Positions 27,305-35,774 of a stretch of DNA of 64,000 nucleotides are shown piece after piece. Source of the stretch: an uncultured Acetobacterium sp. (GTDB lineage Bacteria > Bacillota > Clostridia > Eubacteriales > Eubacteriaceae); assembly GCF_963664135.1 (NCBI RefSeq), contig NZ_OY760905.1, forward strand, positions 3,374,736-3,438,735, written 5' to 3'. Position numbers and translations under genes: made by a program. A model generated the notes under the pieces. It was not told the DNA's origin. It ran no database searches and worked only from the letters and a program-made list of their open reading frames with translations. Each line of letters starts with the position of its first letter. Position 1 is the stretch's first letter.

Positions 27305-27419
27305 GGATAAATTATTATCGATTTTTTTAAAACTACCGAGGCATTTTATCGAATTTTGGGTAAATATATTATCAATATGTTTATAATTCAACGAAAAACA
27401 ATTAGAAGGAGAGAAAAAA

Positions 27420-27755
27420 ATGAAAAAGCTATGGAAATGCAGTGTCTGCGGTTATACAATGGAAGGCGTTGAAGCACCAGATAACTGTCCGAATTGTGGG
27501 TCTCCCCAGGAAAAATTCGAGACTTTAAGTGAAGAGGGTGCCAAAAAGGTTTATGATTCTTATGTCACTAATGATATTCACATGGAAGTGATTGGACTGG
27601 CAGAGAAAATTATTCACCTTTCAAGAAAGGGTGCGGATATCAATCTGGATCCCGCTTGTTTGCATATTTTCAAGAAAGCCGAAGCAGATTGCTATGTCAT
27701 TAAAGAAATGTGCAAAGCAGAAATTGCCGGACATATCGCAAAAGGTAAATGGTAA
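27420..27755 (+). CDS. Rubredoxin-like electron carrier with helical C-terminal domain
   Basis: 111 residues. N-terminal rubrerythrin-type rubredoxin domain (WKCSVCGYTMEG, NCPNCGSPQEKF) with four Cys for one iron. The remaining 75 residues are helical with three Cys and no recognised motif. Start after GAAGGAGAGAAAAAA. Probably an oxidative-stress or redox protein; the C-terminal part is not a rubrerythrin diiron domain because no ExxH pairs are visible. Confidence 0.75.
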   Translation: MKKLWKCSVCGYTMEGVEAPDNCPNCGSPQEKFETLSEEGAKKVYDSYVTNDIHMEVIGLAEKIIHLSRKGADINLDPACLHIFKKAEADCYVIKEMCKAEIAGHIAKGKW

Positions 27756-27762
27756 AAAAATA

Positions 27763-27792
27763 TTGAAGTGGAGCTGTGGTTTGTGTTATGAT
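27763..27792 (+). promoter_or_regulatory. Promoter of tRNA-Thr
   Basis: TTGAAG (27763-27768), 18-base spacer, TATGAT (27787-27792), 20 bases before the tRNA. Confidence 0.55.
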
Positions 27793-27811
27793 AGTGCAGT
27801 AAGTTTTTACT

Positions 27812-27887
27812 GCTGGCGTGGCACAGATGGTAGCGCAACTGATTCGTAATCAGTAGGTCGGGGGTTCGATTCCCCCCGCTAGCTCCA
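27812..27887 (+). tRNA. tRNA-Thr (anticodon CGT), integration site
   Basis: Cloverleaf with acceptor GCTGGCG / CGCTAGC, anticodon stem CTGAT / ATCAG with loop TCGTA region reading CGT (codon ACG), T arm GGGGGTTCGATTCCCCC, encoded CCA at 27885-27887. Its 3' half recurs at 39726 and 51263. Confidence 0.95.
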
Positions 27888-27891
27888 GTAA
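27842..27891 (+). repeat. attL: 50-bp repeat, tRNA-Thr 3' half
   Basis: Covers the anticodon loop to just past CCA. Identical over 50 bases to 39726-39775 and over 45 bases (27850-27894) to 51263-51307. Confidence 0.92.
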
Positions 27892-27901
27892 AAATCGCAT
27901 G

Positions 27902-27928
27902 AGAGAGCCGTTTTGGTTCTCTTTTTTT
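27902..27928 (+). terminator. Terminator after tRNA-Thr
   Basis: AGAGAGCC / GGTTCTCT with loop GTTTT and T-tract, supplied by element 1. Confidence 0.75.
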
Positions 27929-27955
27929 ATTGCCGAAAAGCTGATTAAGGGCGAA

Positions 27956-27986
27956 AAACCCATGACTTGGGGACAATTTGGGGACA
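27956..27986. repeat. 31-bp direct repeat, left copy (candidate integrase arm site)
   Basis: Identical to 39571-39601. Each copy holds two TTGGGGACA boxes 11 bases apart. One copy lies just inside each end of element 1, as expected of arm-type integrase sites. Confidence 0.7.
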
Positions 27987-28019
27987 CTTTTGAAAAAAGA
28001 TAAGCTCAATAACGAAACG

Positions 28020-29405
28020 TTATTGAGCTTTGACGGAAGGTTTGATTAAAATATTTTCCAGTGCATCACTGGCTTTTGCGTCGGCCGTATTGATCACATG
28101 GGCATAAATATTACCGGTCGTGGAGATATTGGAATGGCCCAGCCGGGAAGACACCGTTTTTAGATCCACACCACTGGCAATAAGGATCGAGGCGTTTGTG
28201 TGCCTGAGAGAGTGCAGATGCACCGGCTTTAATCCGTGCTTATCGGTGAATTTTTTAAGATAACCGCCGATGGTGTCAAGGTTCATGGGTTCCCCGTTCC
28301 ATCTGGTGAAGATATAGCCATGATCAATCCATTGATCGCCGACTTTAAGGCGCTCTGTCAGCTGCCAGACTTTATAGCTCCTAAACAGATCAAAGATGAA
28401 ATCAGGCAGCTTCACGCTACGTTTAGATTTAAAGGTCTTGGGATCCCCTTCAATGATGCCCTGGCCAGTAACATATTTTAAGGCCCGCTTAACGGTAATG
28501 ATCTTATCTTCAAAGTCGATATCTGACCATTTCAGACCGCCAATCTCACCACGCCTTAAGCCACTGTATATCAGGAGGTTTAGGGCAAGCTTATATTTGA
28601 TGGGTTCCTCTTCCAGCAGCTCAAGAAATGCCATGGCTTCCTTATCATCCATATAAGCCTGTTCCTTGCGCTCTGTTTTGGGCAACTCCACACGCTTTTC
28701 AATCGGGTTGAAAGGAATAACACCCCATCTCACGGCGGTATTCATGATGTTATTCAGTAACCGGTGATAATGTAAAACCGTGTCGTTGGACACTTGCCTT
28801 TGTGGATTGGTTGATAAAAAGAGGCTGTCAAAGTCTTTACCAATAGCATCGGCCACCTTACGGGCGATCTCAAGAGTAGTGTTGCCACCTTTTTTAAGCC
28901 TCCGGAGGGTGTCATCATTGATTCCGGCTTTTTCTGAGATGTCCCTCTGTTTCATTTTGGCCACAATGGTTAGGTATTCAGGCGTAACCTGGTATTTCTC
29001 TCCGCCACGCATACCAGTACCGGCTTTAATCAGATTATAAAAGTCCTGTATATGCTTTGAGGTAATCTTTCCCATTTTCAGGTGTCCCAGATGTTCAGCA
29101 ATTTTCAATGAGAGATCCTGATAACCTTTTACCGTCACCGGGGAGAGGTTCTTATTACCCACATAATTTTTAAACCAGATTTCAATAAAATCAATGAGTT
29201 TCGTGTTACTGTCCATGACGTAGCCCAGGTTGCATTTTTCCTCAAACTCCAGGGCGGCCCTGTCCAGATCCTTCTTCAATTTAGTGGGGCTTAATCCCTC
29301 AGGGGGTTTATAGTTCATGGTGTGCTTAATTCTCTTGCCATTAACATCGAAACCGCCAGAAACAACGATCCGGAAGGCATTGCCTCGCTTTTCTATGTTG
29401 GCCAT
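28020..29405 (-). CDS. int: Tyrosine site-specific integrase with internal HTH insertion
   Basis: 461 residues. N-terminal arm-binding domain (1-55), core-binding domain (about 65-235), catalytic domain (about 250-450) with R284 (SGLRRGE), H398/R401 (HSLRH), H424 (LGHSN) and nucleophile Y434 (NIYAHV). The unusual part is a stretch at about residues 149-197 inside the core-binding domain that reads like an XRE helix-turn-helix (KQRDISEKAGINDDTLRRL, then TLEIARKVADAIG and DSLF). It lies next to attL and reads toward the tRNA, so it should excise and insert this element. Confidence 0.93.
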   Translation of the reverse strand: MANIEKRGNAFRIVVSGGFDVNGKRIKHTMNYKPPEGLSPTKLKKDLDRAALEFEEKCNLGYVMDSNTKLIDFIEIWFKNYVGNKNLSPVTVKGYQDLSLKIAEHLGHLKMGKITSKHIQDFYNLIKAGTGMRGGEKYQVTPEYLTIVAKMKQRDISEKAGINDDTLRRLKKGGNTTLEIARKVADAIGKDFDSLFLSTNPQRQVSNDTVLHYHRLLNNIMNTAVRWGVIPFNPIEKRVELPKTERKEQAYMDDKEAMAFLELLEEEPIKYKLALNLLIYSGLRRGEIGGLKWSDIDFEDKIITVKRALKYVTGQGIIEGDPKTFKSKRSVKLPDFIFDLFRSYKVWQLTERLKVGDQWIDHGYIFTRWNGEPMNLDTIGGYLKKFTDKHGLKPVHLHSLRHTNASILIASGVDLKTVSSRLGHSNISTTGNIYAHVINTADAKASDALENILIKPSVKAQ

Positions 29406-29408
29406 GGA

Positions 29409-30302
29409 TTAGATCTCCTCTTCTTTTGTAAGCTCTTCTATTATTTTATCAAGTTCTAAATCATCGACACTTTCAGCAATAAGTGCGGTTTTAAATTCGT
29501 TTTCAAATGAATCCACAATTTCTTCAAGATGTATTTGATCAAACAATAAAGAACGGTTTATTTCTTCTAATGTCTCTGCGTATGTTTTTTGACGGATGCT
29601 TGCATTAACGCCTTTACGTTCATTTTGGTTTCTCATTTCAGCCAATGAATCTTTAATTGTGTCAAAAAAAACTGTGTCAATAATCCGTTGAGTACTAATT
29701 TCGCTAACTGAAGTGTCTTCGATTTTAATATTTAAATAGCTTTTTTTATCTACAATACCATTAAAGTACTCTTCAATTAACAATAGTGGGCCTTCTATAT
29801 GACCATTACTGTATGAATGCGAGTCTTTAGAAGATTTTAAAATATTATGAAGTTCCGTTCGCACTTCAGCATCAGAAGAAAGGCAACTTTTATATCTTGA
29901 ATTACAAGATAAAGCAAGACATTCGGGGTTATTCTCATACTCTATCAATTCGTTCAATGTTGGTATTAAAATACCAGGTAAATATCTATTGAACCTTTTT
30001 AGTTTATCAATTGCATCGCAGCTCAAACCTGTAATTTCATGAATCTTCTGTTCATCAATATTAGAAGTTCTTTGATCCGTGATTCCAAGCAGATAATCAG
30101 CTGATACATGAAAATACCTAGCTATTTTATAAAGTCTCTCAACATTTGGTTGTACACTTCCTTCCATATACTGAGCAATAGCCTGTCTTGTAATACCGGT
30201 ATAATCAGCTAAATTCTTTTGTGTAGTCCCAAATTCATTCATCAAATCTCTCAACCGTATTGCAAAATTACTTTCGTAACCAGTAAATATTACCTCTTCC
30301 AT
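29409..30302 (-). CDS. XRE-family repressor with long C-terminal region
   Basis: 297 residues. The N-terminal HTH (about 10-65: LMNEFGTTQKNLADYTGIT, then QAIAQYMEGSVQPN and YLLG) is a classic XRE domain. The remaining 220 residues are acidic and helical without a recognised motif; no S24 peptidase domain is visible. The ATG at 30302 is preferred because GGAGG lies eight bases before. It is divergent from the small HTH gene at 30448, the usual CI/Cro layout. Four bases separate its stop from the integrase start. Confidence 0.82.
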   Translation of the reverse strand: MEEVIFTGYESNFAIRLRDLMNEFGTTQKNLADYTGITRQAIAQYMEGSVQPNVERLYKIARYFHVSADYLLGITDQRTSNIDEQKIHEITGLSCDAIDKLKRFNRYLPGILIPTLNELIEYENNPECLALSCNSRYKSCLSSDAEVRTELHNILKSSKDSHSYSNGHIEGPLLLIEEYFNGIVDKKSYLNIKIEDTSVSEISTQRIIDTVFFDTIKDSLAEMRNQNERKGVNASIRQKTYAETLEEINRSLLFDQIHLEEIVDSFENEFKTALIAESVDDLELDKIIEELTKEEEI

Positions 30303-30447
30303 ATTAAACACCTCCAAATGTAAGTAAATCTAGCAATTTTTTAATGATGGCAATTTTTAATTGCACAACTGCAACTCTTGCCTTATAATTAATTATAGCA
30401 AGAATAAACAACTTCTACAACTATTTTATAAAAAAGGAGATAACGAG
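30302..30447. promoter_or_regulatory. Divergent switch region (operators and promoters)
   Basis: Rightward promoter TTGCAC (30361-30366), 17 bases, TATAAT (30384-30389). Several TTGC/GCAA half-sites (GCAATTTTT twice, TTGCACAACTGCAA, TTATAGCAAG) overlap it and the leftward start region, which suggests operator sites for the repressor and the Cro-like protein. Confidence 0.55.
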
Positions 30448-30633
30448 ATGAATAACAAAGATATTAAAGATTCAATTAAAAATGCAGGTTTATACCAATG
30501 GATGGTTGCGGAGCGGATTAACATGGCTGAATCAACCTTTTACCGCAAAATGCGACACGAACTGCCAGAAGAGGAAAAACAGAAGATTTATAGTGCAATT
30601 GAGGAATTAAAGAAACAAAAGGAGGCGGTATAA
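30448..30633 (+). CDS. Small Cro-like HTH protein
   Basis: 61 residues starting MNNKDIKDSIKNAG. Central YQWMVAERINMAESTFYRKM matches a phage-type helix-turn-helix. Start ATG 30448 follows AAAAAGGAGATAACGAG. First gene rightward of the switch, facing the XRE repressor, so it is probably the Cro counterpart. One base before the next gene. Confidence 0.7.
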   Translation: MNNKDIKDSIKNAGLYQWMVAERINMAESTFYRKMRHELPEEEKQKIYSAIEELKKQKEAV

Positions 30634-30634
30634 C

Positions 30635-30922
30635 ATGAAAACCCCAAGAATGAGAACTATCCCTCAAAGTGCTGCGGAATTAAAAGCTCTGGATCAGAAC
30701 ACCTCACTCACAGAATGCGCCATCAGACGCCTTGTAGATCAAGGTAAGATCAAATGTGTAAAGGCCGGGAGAAAAAAATTAATCAATTTGGATCAGCTCA
30801 TCACTTATTTGAGTGATCCATTTCCGGAAGAGTCACCAGAAGAGGTGCCAGGCGAAAAAGAAAAGGTTATTACCCTGGAAAGAATGGACACCTACAAGAG
30901 AAATATCGGGATGGTAAAGTAA
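30635..30922 (+). CDS. Excisionase-like HTH DNA-binding protein
   Basis: 95 residues. Residues 12-60 follow the winged-helix pattern of Xis/MerR-like binding domains (LTECAIRRLVDQGKIKCVKA, GRKKLINLDQLITYL). The rest is acidic with a basic end. Position two genes from the integrase switch and coupling to the Cro-like gene fit an excision or early regulator. The exact role is inferred. Confidence 0.65.
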   Translation: MKTPRMRTIPQSAAELKALDQNTSLTECAIRRLVDQGKIKCVKAGRKKLINLDQLITYLSDPFPEESPEEVPGEKEKVITLERMDTYKRNIGMVK

Positions 30923-31393
30923 TACGCAATTTTAGGATATACACCAATCATGGTATTTTAACAGCGAAATACAATCAAATGGGAAGGATCCAGAAGTTTA
31001 TTAGCGAAAATAGCAAACTTCTGGCCTCTTCCCATTAATTTTAAGATCAAGCAAAACTGCCAAAATGACAGTTTTGAAAAAATGAGGGATGCAATCGCGA
31101 CTCACGACTCCATTGGAAGAAAGCACCAGAAAAAAGACATGAAAAAACTCTCCCTGGCACTGCAATACCGGTAGGGAGAGTTTTAAAAGGGTGTTGTGTT
31201 TTCACAAATAACTGAATAAGAAAAGACCGCTGCTAAAGCTTGAATGCTATAGCGTTCTTTAAATAACCCGTTATCTAATTATACCTTTTTATATGATGGA
31301 TAACAAGCAAAAAAACGGCTGAATAATCAGCTTTTAGACTTGATAAGAGTATTATCTTACCGACAATATCTTTCAAAATGAGGGGTAATCAAA
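30923..31393. other. Non-coding stretch with hairpins before rep
   Basis: No gene seen. It contains AAAACTG / CAGTTTT (around 31055-31077), an imperfect repeat AAACTTCTGG/CCAGAAGTTT around 30985-31025, and a terminator-like AAACTCTCCCT / AGGGAGAGTTT hairpin at 31143-31184. Confidence 0.5.
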
Positions 31394-32203
31394 ATGCCAT
31401 ACATCAAAGAGACGTGCAGAGCTGGGAGAACCATAGAAATAACCAAACGGTTCACAACCCGTTTTAATAAAAAAGGAATCACCAGGGGCGAAAATCAGAA
31501 GCCAACGCCGGAGCAAATGCAAGTAATCAATGAGCGGAATGCAGAAACCAAACTTAGAAGGATCCTTAATACAAATTATGGCCCGGGTGATTTGCACATT
31601 GTTCTTACCTACGCTAAAGAAAAAAGGCTGATATCAGAAGAGGCAAAGATTGAACTTGAAAAGTTTATCCGGAAGATCCGGGCAGAGTACCGAAAAAATG
31701 AAGAGGACCTCAGGTATATCATAGTCACGGAATATAAAAATAAATCCATTCATCATCATCTGATTGCAAACACGATAGATCCTGTGACAGTAAAGGATTT
31801 TGCAAGGTTATGGCAAAAAGGCCGGGTTAAATTCACATACCTTGATGATACCGGCCAATATAGTGAATTGGCTCATTATCTTATTAAAGAGACAAGAAAA
31901 ACCTTTAGAGAAACCGGGAGCCCTTCAAAGAAGCGATGGAATGCCAGTAAAAACCTAAAGAAGCCGGAAATTAAAAAAGAAATCATTAAAGCAAAAGAAT
32001 GGCGTAAGGTGCCGGAGCCGGTCAAAGGATACATCATTGAGACTGACAGCATCCGGGAGGGCTTCCACGATTTCACCGGGTGGCCGTACCAGGTATACAG
32101 AATGATCAGGGTGGCCAAAGAAAAGGTCATTACCTCCCAAAAGAGCAAATCGATTATCAAAGCCGAAAATCCGTCCATGAAACCAGAGAGGAAAAAGAAA
32201 TGA
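31394..32203 (+). CDS. HUH rolling-circle replication protein (G2P/Rep type)
   Basis: 269 residues. The HUH motif is visible as KNKSIHHHLIAN (about 116-127), preceded by RYIIVTEY, and a candidate catalytic Tyr in AHYLIKE (Y-x-x-K, about 159-163). The pattern matches the REP_ORF2-G2P group of Firmicute plasmids, phages and satellites, which nick one strand to start rolling-circle copying. The C-terminal part is basic. The stop codon overlaps the next start (ATGA). It lies upstream of the structured DNA at 33.1-35.0 kb, where the double- or single-strand origin could be. Confidence 0.78.
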   Translation: MPYIKETCRAGRTIEITKRFTTRFNKKGITRGENQKPTPEQMQVINERNAETKLRRILNTNYGPGDLHIVLTYAKEKRLISEEAKIELEKFIRKIRAEYRKNEEDLRYIIVTEYKNKSIHHHLIANTIDPVTVKDFARLWQKGRVKFTYLDDTGQYSELAHYLIKETRKTFRETGSPSKKRWNASKNLKKPEIKKEIIKAKEWRKVPEPVKGYIIETDSIREGFHDFTGWPYQVYRMIRVAKEKVITSQKSKSIIKAENPSMKPERKKK

Positions 32204-32934
32204 ATGATTTAATCAATATTGAAAACAAAGATGGTTTGTTATTTGTCAGCAGCAGGGAGATCGCAGAAAGATTTGATAAGAGACATAATGATGTCGTAAA
32301 GGTGATTGAAAGCAAAATCCATATTTTAACTACGGAAAATTTCGTAGTTAACACTTATTTCATTGAGAGCTCATTTTTACATAATGGGAATGAATACAAA
32401 GAGTTTTTACTTACACGAGATGGATTTAGTTTTATAGCCATGGGGTTTACTGGTTCCAAAGCTGACATCTGGAGACTTAGATATATTGAGGCGTTTAACC
32501 AGATGGAAAACGAAATTAAAAGGATGAGTCAGCCCCAAGGAGAGGAGTTTTTGGCGCAGGCTGTTCTATATGCTCAAAAGTGTATTGAAGAAAAAGAAGC
32601 GCAATTGATAAAACAAAAGCCAAAAGTTCTTTTAGCAGATGCCATTACAGCAAACGAAGCATCTATTTCAATCAAAGAATTGGCTGTAATATTAAAACAG
32701 AATGGTGTTGATACCGGGGAGAAAAGACTCTTTGAATGGATGCGCTCGAAGGGATATTTGACCAAACGAAGAGGAAAGGAAACTAGCCTGCCCAGTCAGC
32801 GCAGCCTTGAAATGGGTTTACTCGAAACAGCGTTGATACCATACTTTAGAAAAGATGGTTCAAGCGAAACCTATCTTAAACCAATGGTTACAGTTAAAGG
32901 GCGACAGTATTTCATTAACAAGTTACTGGGTTGA
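32200..32934 (+). CDS. Phage Rha/antirepressor protein
   Basis: 244 residues. N-terminal Rha-type domain (VSSREIAERFDKRHNDVVKVIE, FLLTRDGFSFIAMGFTG, RYIEAFNQME). C-terminal about 115 residues match the phage antirepressor KilAC type (SISIKELAVILKQNGVDTGEKRLFEWMR, TVKGRQYFINKL). Such two-domain proteins counter phage repressors or regulate lysis-lysogeny. Coupled to rep by an ATGA overlap. Confidence 0.85.
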   Translation: MNDLINIENKDGLLFVSSREIAERFDKRHNDVVKVIESKIHILTTENFVVNTYFIESSFLHNGNEYKEFLLTRDGFSFIAMGFTGSKADIWRLRYIEAFNQMENEIKRMSQPQGEEFLAQAVLYAQKCIEEKEAQLIKQKPKVLLADAITANEASISIKELAVILKQNGVDTGEKRLFEWMRSKGYLTKRRGKETSLPSQRSLEMGLLETALIPYFRKDGSSETYLKPMVTVKGRQYFINKLLG

Positions 32935-32985
32935 TCCGATCGTGGACATAATGGCGCAGCATGACAGGATACTTACCGTTTAATC

Positions 32986-32999
32986 TGAACGTATGTTCA
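32986..32999. promoter_or_regulatory. LexA/SOS-box-like palindrome
   Basis: TGAACGTATGTTCA fits the Gram-positive SOS core GAAC-RNRY-GTTC. It lies 52 bases after the antirepressor and before the structured non-coding block. Confidence 0.5.
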
Positions 33000-33116
33000 A
33001 TGATGAAAAGCGTTCAAAAAGCATAAGGTTAGATCAAGGTGTTTTAATCTGATATATTGGCGAACCAGAAGAGGTTAAGCATACCACTGGAATAAAGAAA
33101 ACATCGGTAAGAAGAG

Positions 33117-33311
33117 GTCATTCAATAGGGTTCAAGAATCATCAGAAAAAACGTTCCCATATGTGAGGGGGGTGGCTCATGCTGCAGGTGGCGTTGGCCA
33201 GTGATCCGGAAGAGCCGGGATCCGGGATACACCATGGGCCACACTCCCGGTCATAAAAAAAATGGGTTTAAAGATACGGGTCGTCATTCGATAGGGTTCA
33301 AAAATCATTAG
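33117..33311. other. Branched hairpin flanked by 29-bp direct repeats
   Basis: A closing stem GTGGCTCATG / CATGGGCCAC (33172-33181 / 33233-33242, extended by GGGGG / CTCCC) encloses a TGGC/GCCA and a GATCCGG/CCGGGATC hairpin. A 29-base sequence (33117-33145, again 33283-33311, 26 of 29 identical) flanks it. Candidate replication origin, transfer origin or structured RNA. Confidence 0.55.
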
Positions 33312-34110
33312 GGATCTTCTTCTTGCGATAGTTTTTTATGAGAAATATTATAAACGGATTGGGAGCGGATGGCCACGGCTCCCAGCGCTTGCCAAAATAG
33401 AAGTTAATGGAGTATTGCCCATGATCCTCGCTGACCTAACAGGGGGCGTTTTGTCCCTGAATTTTCACCACCTTAAGAACTGTAAAACACAAGCCATTAA
33501 TAAGCTGCAAATAGGGCAAGGTTATAGCAAGGTAATAAGTTGCACACTGCACAAGTAAAAGCAATAGGAGTAGGTTCAAGCGATATATCAAGCCCCCGGG
33601 GGTGTGCGATTTAGTAATCAGCTGCACATTGCATAGGGTTCCCAATTTGCACACACACTTTATTTTTGACTTTTTGAATAATAATTCCATGAAAATAAGC
33701 GATTACATGTACTTTCAAGAAAGCAGTATAAATCATAAAGTTAATAATCACAATCTAAATTTGAATTATGTCCATGTTAAGCGTTATGGAATACACTAAG
33801 AAGGAACCATTGTACACCACGTAAAGAACAGGTAAAACTATTCAGAGCTACAGTATGACGTGGTTAATGGGATAATCATTTGTGCTAAACAACGGTAACA
33901 ACGAGCAACCCGGAAAAGGAACAAAGGCAATGAAGACGATGAGAAGATTAAAAAAATGCTGTAGCCGAGCCAATCCCCCCACCTTAAATGAAGAATTGCA
34001 AAAAACATTTTCATTGGATAGGGTAACTTCTTCCAATAGAGCGAATGCCGGAAATATTTTTTTTAGCAATCTAGACCTCTTCTTGGAAAATGAATATTGT
34101 GGAAAAAACA
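33312..34110. other. Non-coding region, part of long gene-poor block
   Basis: No gene with a convincing ribosome site and family signature. It contains a GGGAGC / GCTCCC hairpin (33360-33382), a CCCCCGGGGG palindrome near 33594, and two related boxes TTGCACACTGCACA (33540) and CTGCACATTGCATA (33622). Open frames of 60-120 codons are present but look accidental. Confidence 0.5.
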
Positions 34111-34111
34111 C

Positions 34112-35017
34112 CGGCGAAAAATTGCGCCGATCTGGTAACCAGTGAGAATTCGGTGGGGTAAATATCAGCGATGAATTTTCAGCTTTGACAGCGTGAAAAA
34201 ACATCGGTCGAAAATTTAGCCGATCTTGCCAGTCCTCAAAATTGAGGTGTGAATTTAACCCATGAAAATTCGGGGGTTAATCTAATGTCGGTATTACCGA
34301 CTTTAGAAAACTTCATAACACCGGATTTTTCCGTTATACCGGGTGTGCCCAAAATTGGACAGGTTCAAAACATGGGTTTTGGTGGGTGGTAAAACGCCAT
34401 ATACCCAGTTTGGGGAGACCGGTGGGTAGCAAAACACGACACACCCCGGATTAAGGCACACCAATTATAAAAAATGGTCTGGTACAGGTTATACCGTACC
34501 TGAAGATGTCCCCAATTTTGGGGAGAGGTATTACCAAGTCGGGCATACCCCCTTTAAGGTCTTACCATATTGGAAACCCCTTCAGGGGCCGGGGATCTGG
34601 CACCGACACGAATGACGGTAGCTAATTGTTTGCCGGTTGTTTGCAGATACTGGAGCCAGGGCCAGATGTGGGATAATTCCCTCATATCTCGTTCCTCAAT
34701 TTGGAGGAGCGAAACCGGCTGTCAAAACCATAGTTAGTTGAACTCGGACATTTTTGTCCAAGTTGGCGAAACCGGTTGTCGGTAAAGCTGATATCTGAAG
34801 CCTGATGTCCTTTAAACGGACAGTTGAACTGTCAAGATTATTGACTTTACAGGCTATTGTGACGGATTGTCACTTTAGAAGCCGGATGTGCAGATCATGC
34901 ATATCTGAAAAGTGCATAATGTGCATTTTAGAACAGCGGCCCACGGTGGACAGTTTTGACTATCGTCTTTTACTCAAATTTGAGCAAATAAAAAAGCCAA
35001 GGCGCTGGCCCGGGCTT
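34112..35017. repeat. Dense array of short hairpins
   Basis: About 18 short inverted repeats in 900 bases, each with a different stem. Examples: 34112-34129, 34132-34142, 34234-34247 (CCTCAAAATTGAGG), 34287-34301, 34349-34358, 34481-34500, 34510-34523 (CCCCAATTTTGGGG), 34694-34707, 34741-34764, 34819-34833, 34859-34873, 34891-34907, 34909-34929, 34973-34984. A degenerate spacer motif GAARCCGGNTGTC recurs at 34709, 34766, 34797 and 34878, and a 40-base direct repeat at 34381/34421. No gene is seen. Function unknown. Confidence 0.65.
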
Positions 35018-35149
35018 CTATGATTTCTTCCGATGGAGTCCCAATTCAGGACACCATCTTTATACCCGGCAATTTGGAGGATATGAAATCCGGATCATTA
35101 TTATAAAGGTCGCTGAACTCTGTAAATTCTTCATTGCCTATTTTGACGC

Positions 35150-35560
35150 TCAACGCAGAACCTCTCTTTTCACATTGAGATAATCAATCAAAGCAGCTTC
35201 CAGCAACTTCGAATAATTAACATGCCTGGATTCAGCAGCATCTTTAAGCCATGCCGGAATAGTGACGTTAGTCTTAACACGGCGGTTCTCCATATCATTC
35301 TTTACCAGATCAGGTAAAACAGTAATGGCGGTCATGATCCCGTCTTCTACATCTTCCTTTGCCAGGGCTTTTGATGGTGCTGGAAGAGGATCACCATCTT
35401 TTTCCATACCATATATATGCAGCTCCAGCGCTTCCCTTGCCATTTGCTGAGCCTCTTCAATGTCTTTCCCAAAACTGATACAACCGGGTAAATCCGGAAA
35501 ATAAACGCCGTAACCATCAGAAGACGGCTCCAATACTGCCAAATAAGTTAATTTACGCAT
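35150..35560 (-). CDS. hicB: HicB-family antitoxin
   Basis: 136 residues. The N-terminal HicB fold (YLAVLEPSSDGYGVYFPDLPGCISFG, EEAQQMAREALELH) is followed by a ribbon-helix-helix-like end (VTIPAWLKDAAESRHVNYSKLLEAALIDYL). It binds and silences HicA and represses its own operon. ATG 35560 is chosen because AAGGAG lies ahead; an upstream GTG overlaps that site. Second gene of a hicA-hicB pair. Confidence 0.93.
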   Translation of the reverse strand: MRKLTYLAVLEPSSDGYGVYFPDLPGCISFGKDIEEAQQMAREALELHIYGMEKDGDPLPAPSKALAKEDVEDGIMTAITVLPDLVKNDMENRRVKTNVTIPAWLKDAAESRHVNYSKLLEAALIDYLNVKREVLR

Positions 35561-35591
35561 GATTTCCACTCCTTTTCATAGGGTGACAGGG

Positions 35592-35774
35592 CTATTTAAG
35601 CCCTGCCTGTTTGAGGATGCTGTTAAGTGTTCCCTTGGGAAGATCACCCGAGTGTTTAACAACGGTGACTTTCCCTTCCTTTGTTGGGTGCTTCATCTGA
35701 ACATGTGAACCATTGGTTTCAATTTCAAACCAACCGTCCTTTTTCAGGATCTTCATTATTTCCCGTGTTGTCAT
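35592..35774 (-). CDS. hicA: HicA-family toxin (mRNA interferase)
   Basis: 60 residues, normal HicA length. dsRBD-like fold with MKILKKDGWFEIETNGSHVQMKHP and the catalytic His in GSH; KVTVVKHSGDLPKGTLNSIL completes the family pattern. Cleaves mRNA when free of HicB. The two genes are 31 bases apart. The pair may stabilise the element. Confidence 0.93.
   Translation of the reverse strand: MTTREIMKILKKDGWFEIETNGSHVQMKHPTKEGKVTVVKHSGDLPKGTLNSILKQAGLK

Noticed and set aside
33882..34145. 87-codon open frame in the gene-poor block
   Set aside because: Starts with GTG, no ribosome site, no family pattern, and runs into the hairpin array.
34112..35017. CRISPR array
   Set aside because: No constant repeat with unique spacers of equal length, and no cas genes; the stems vary instead.
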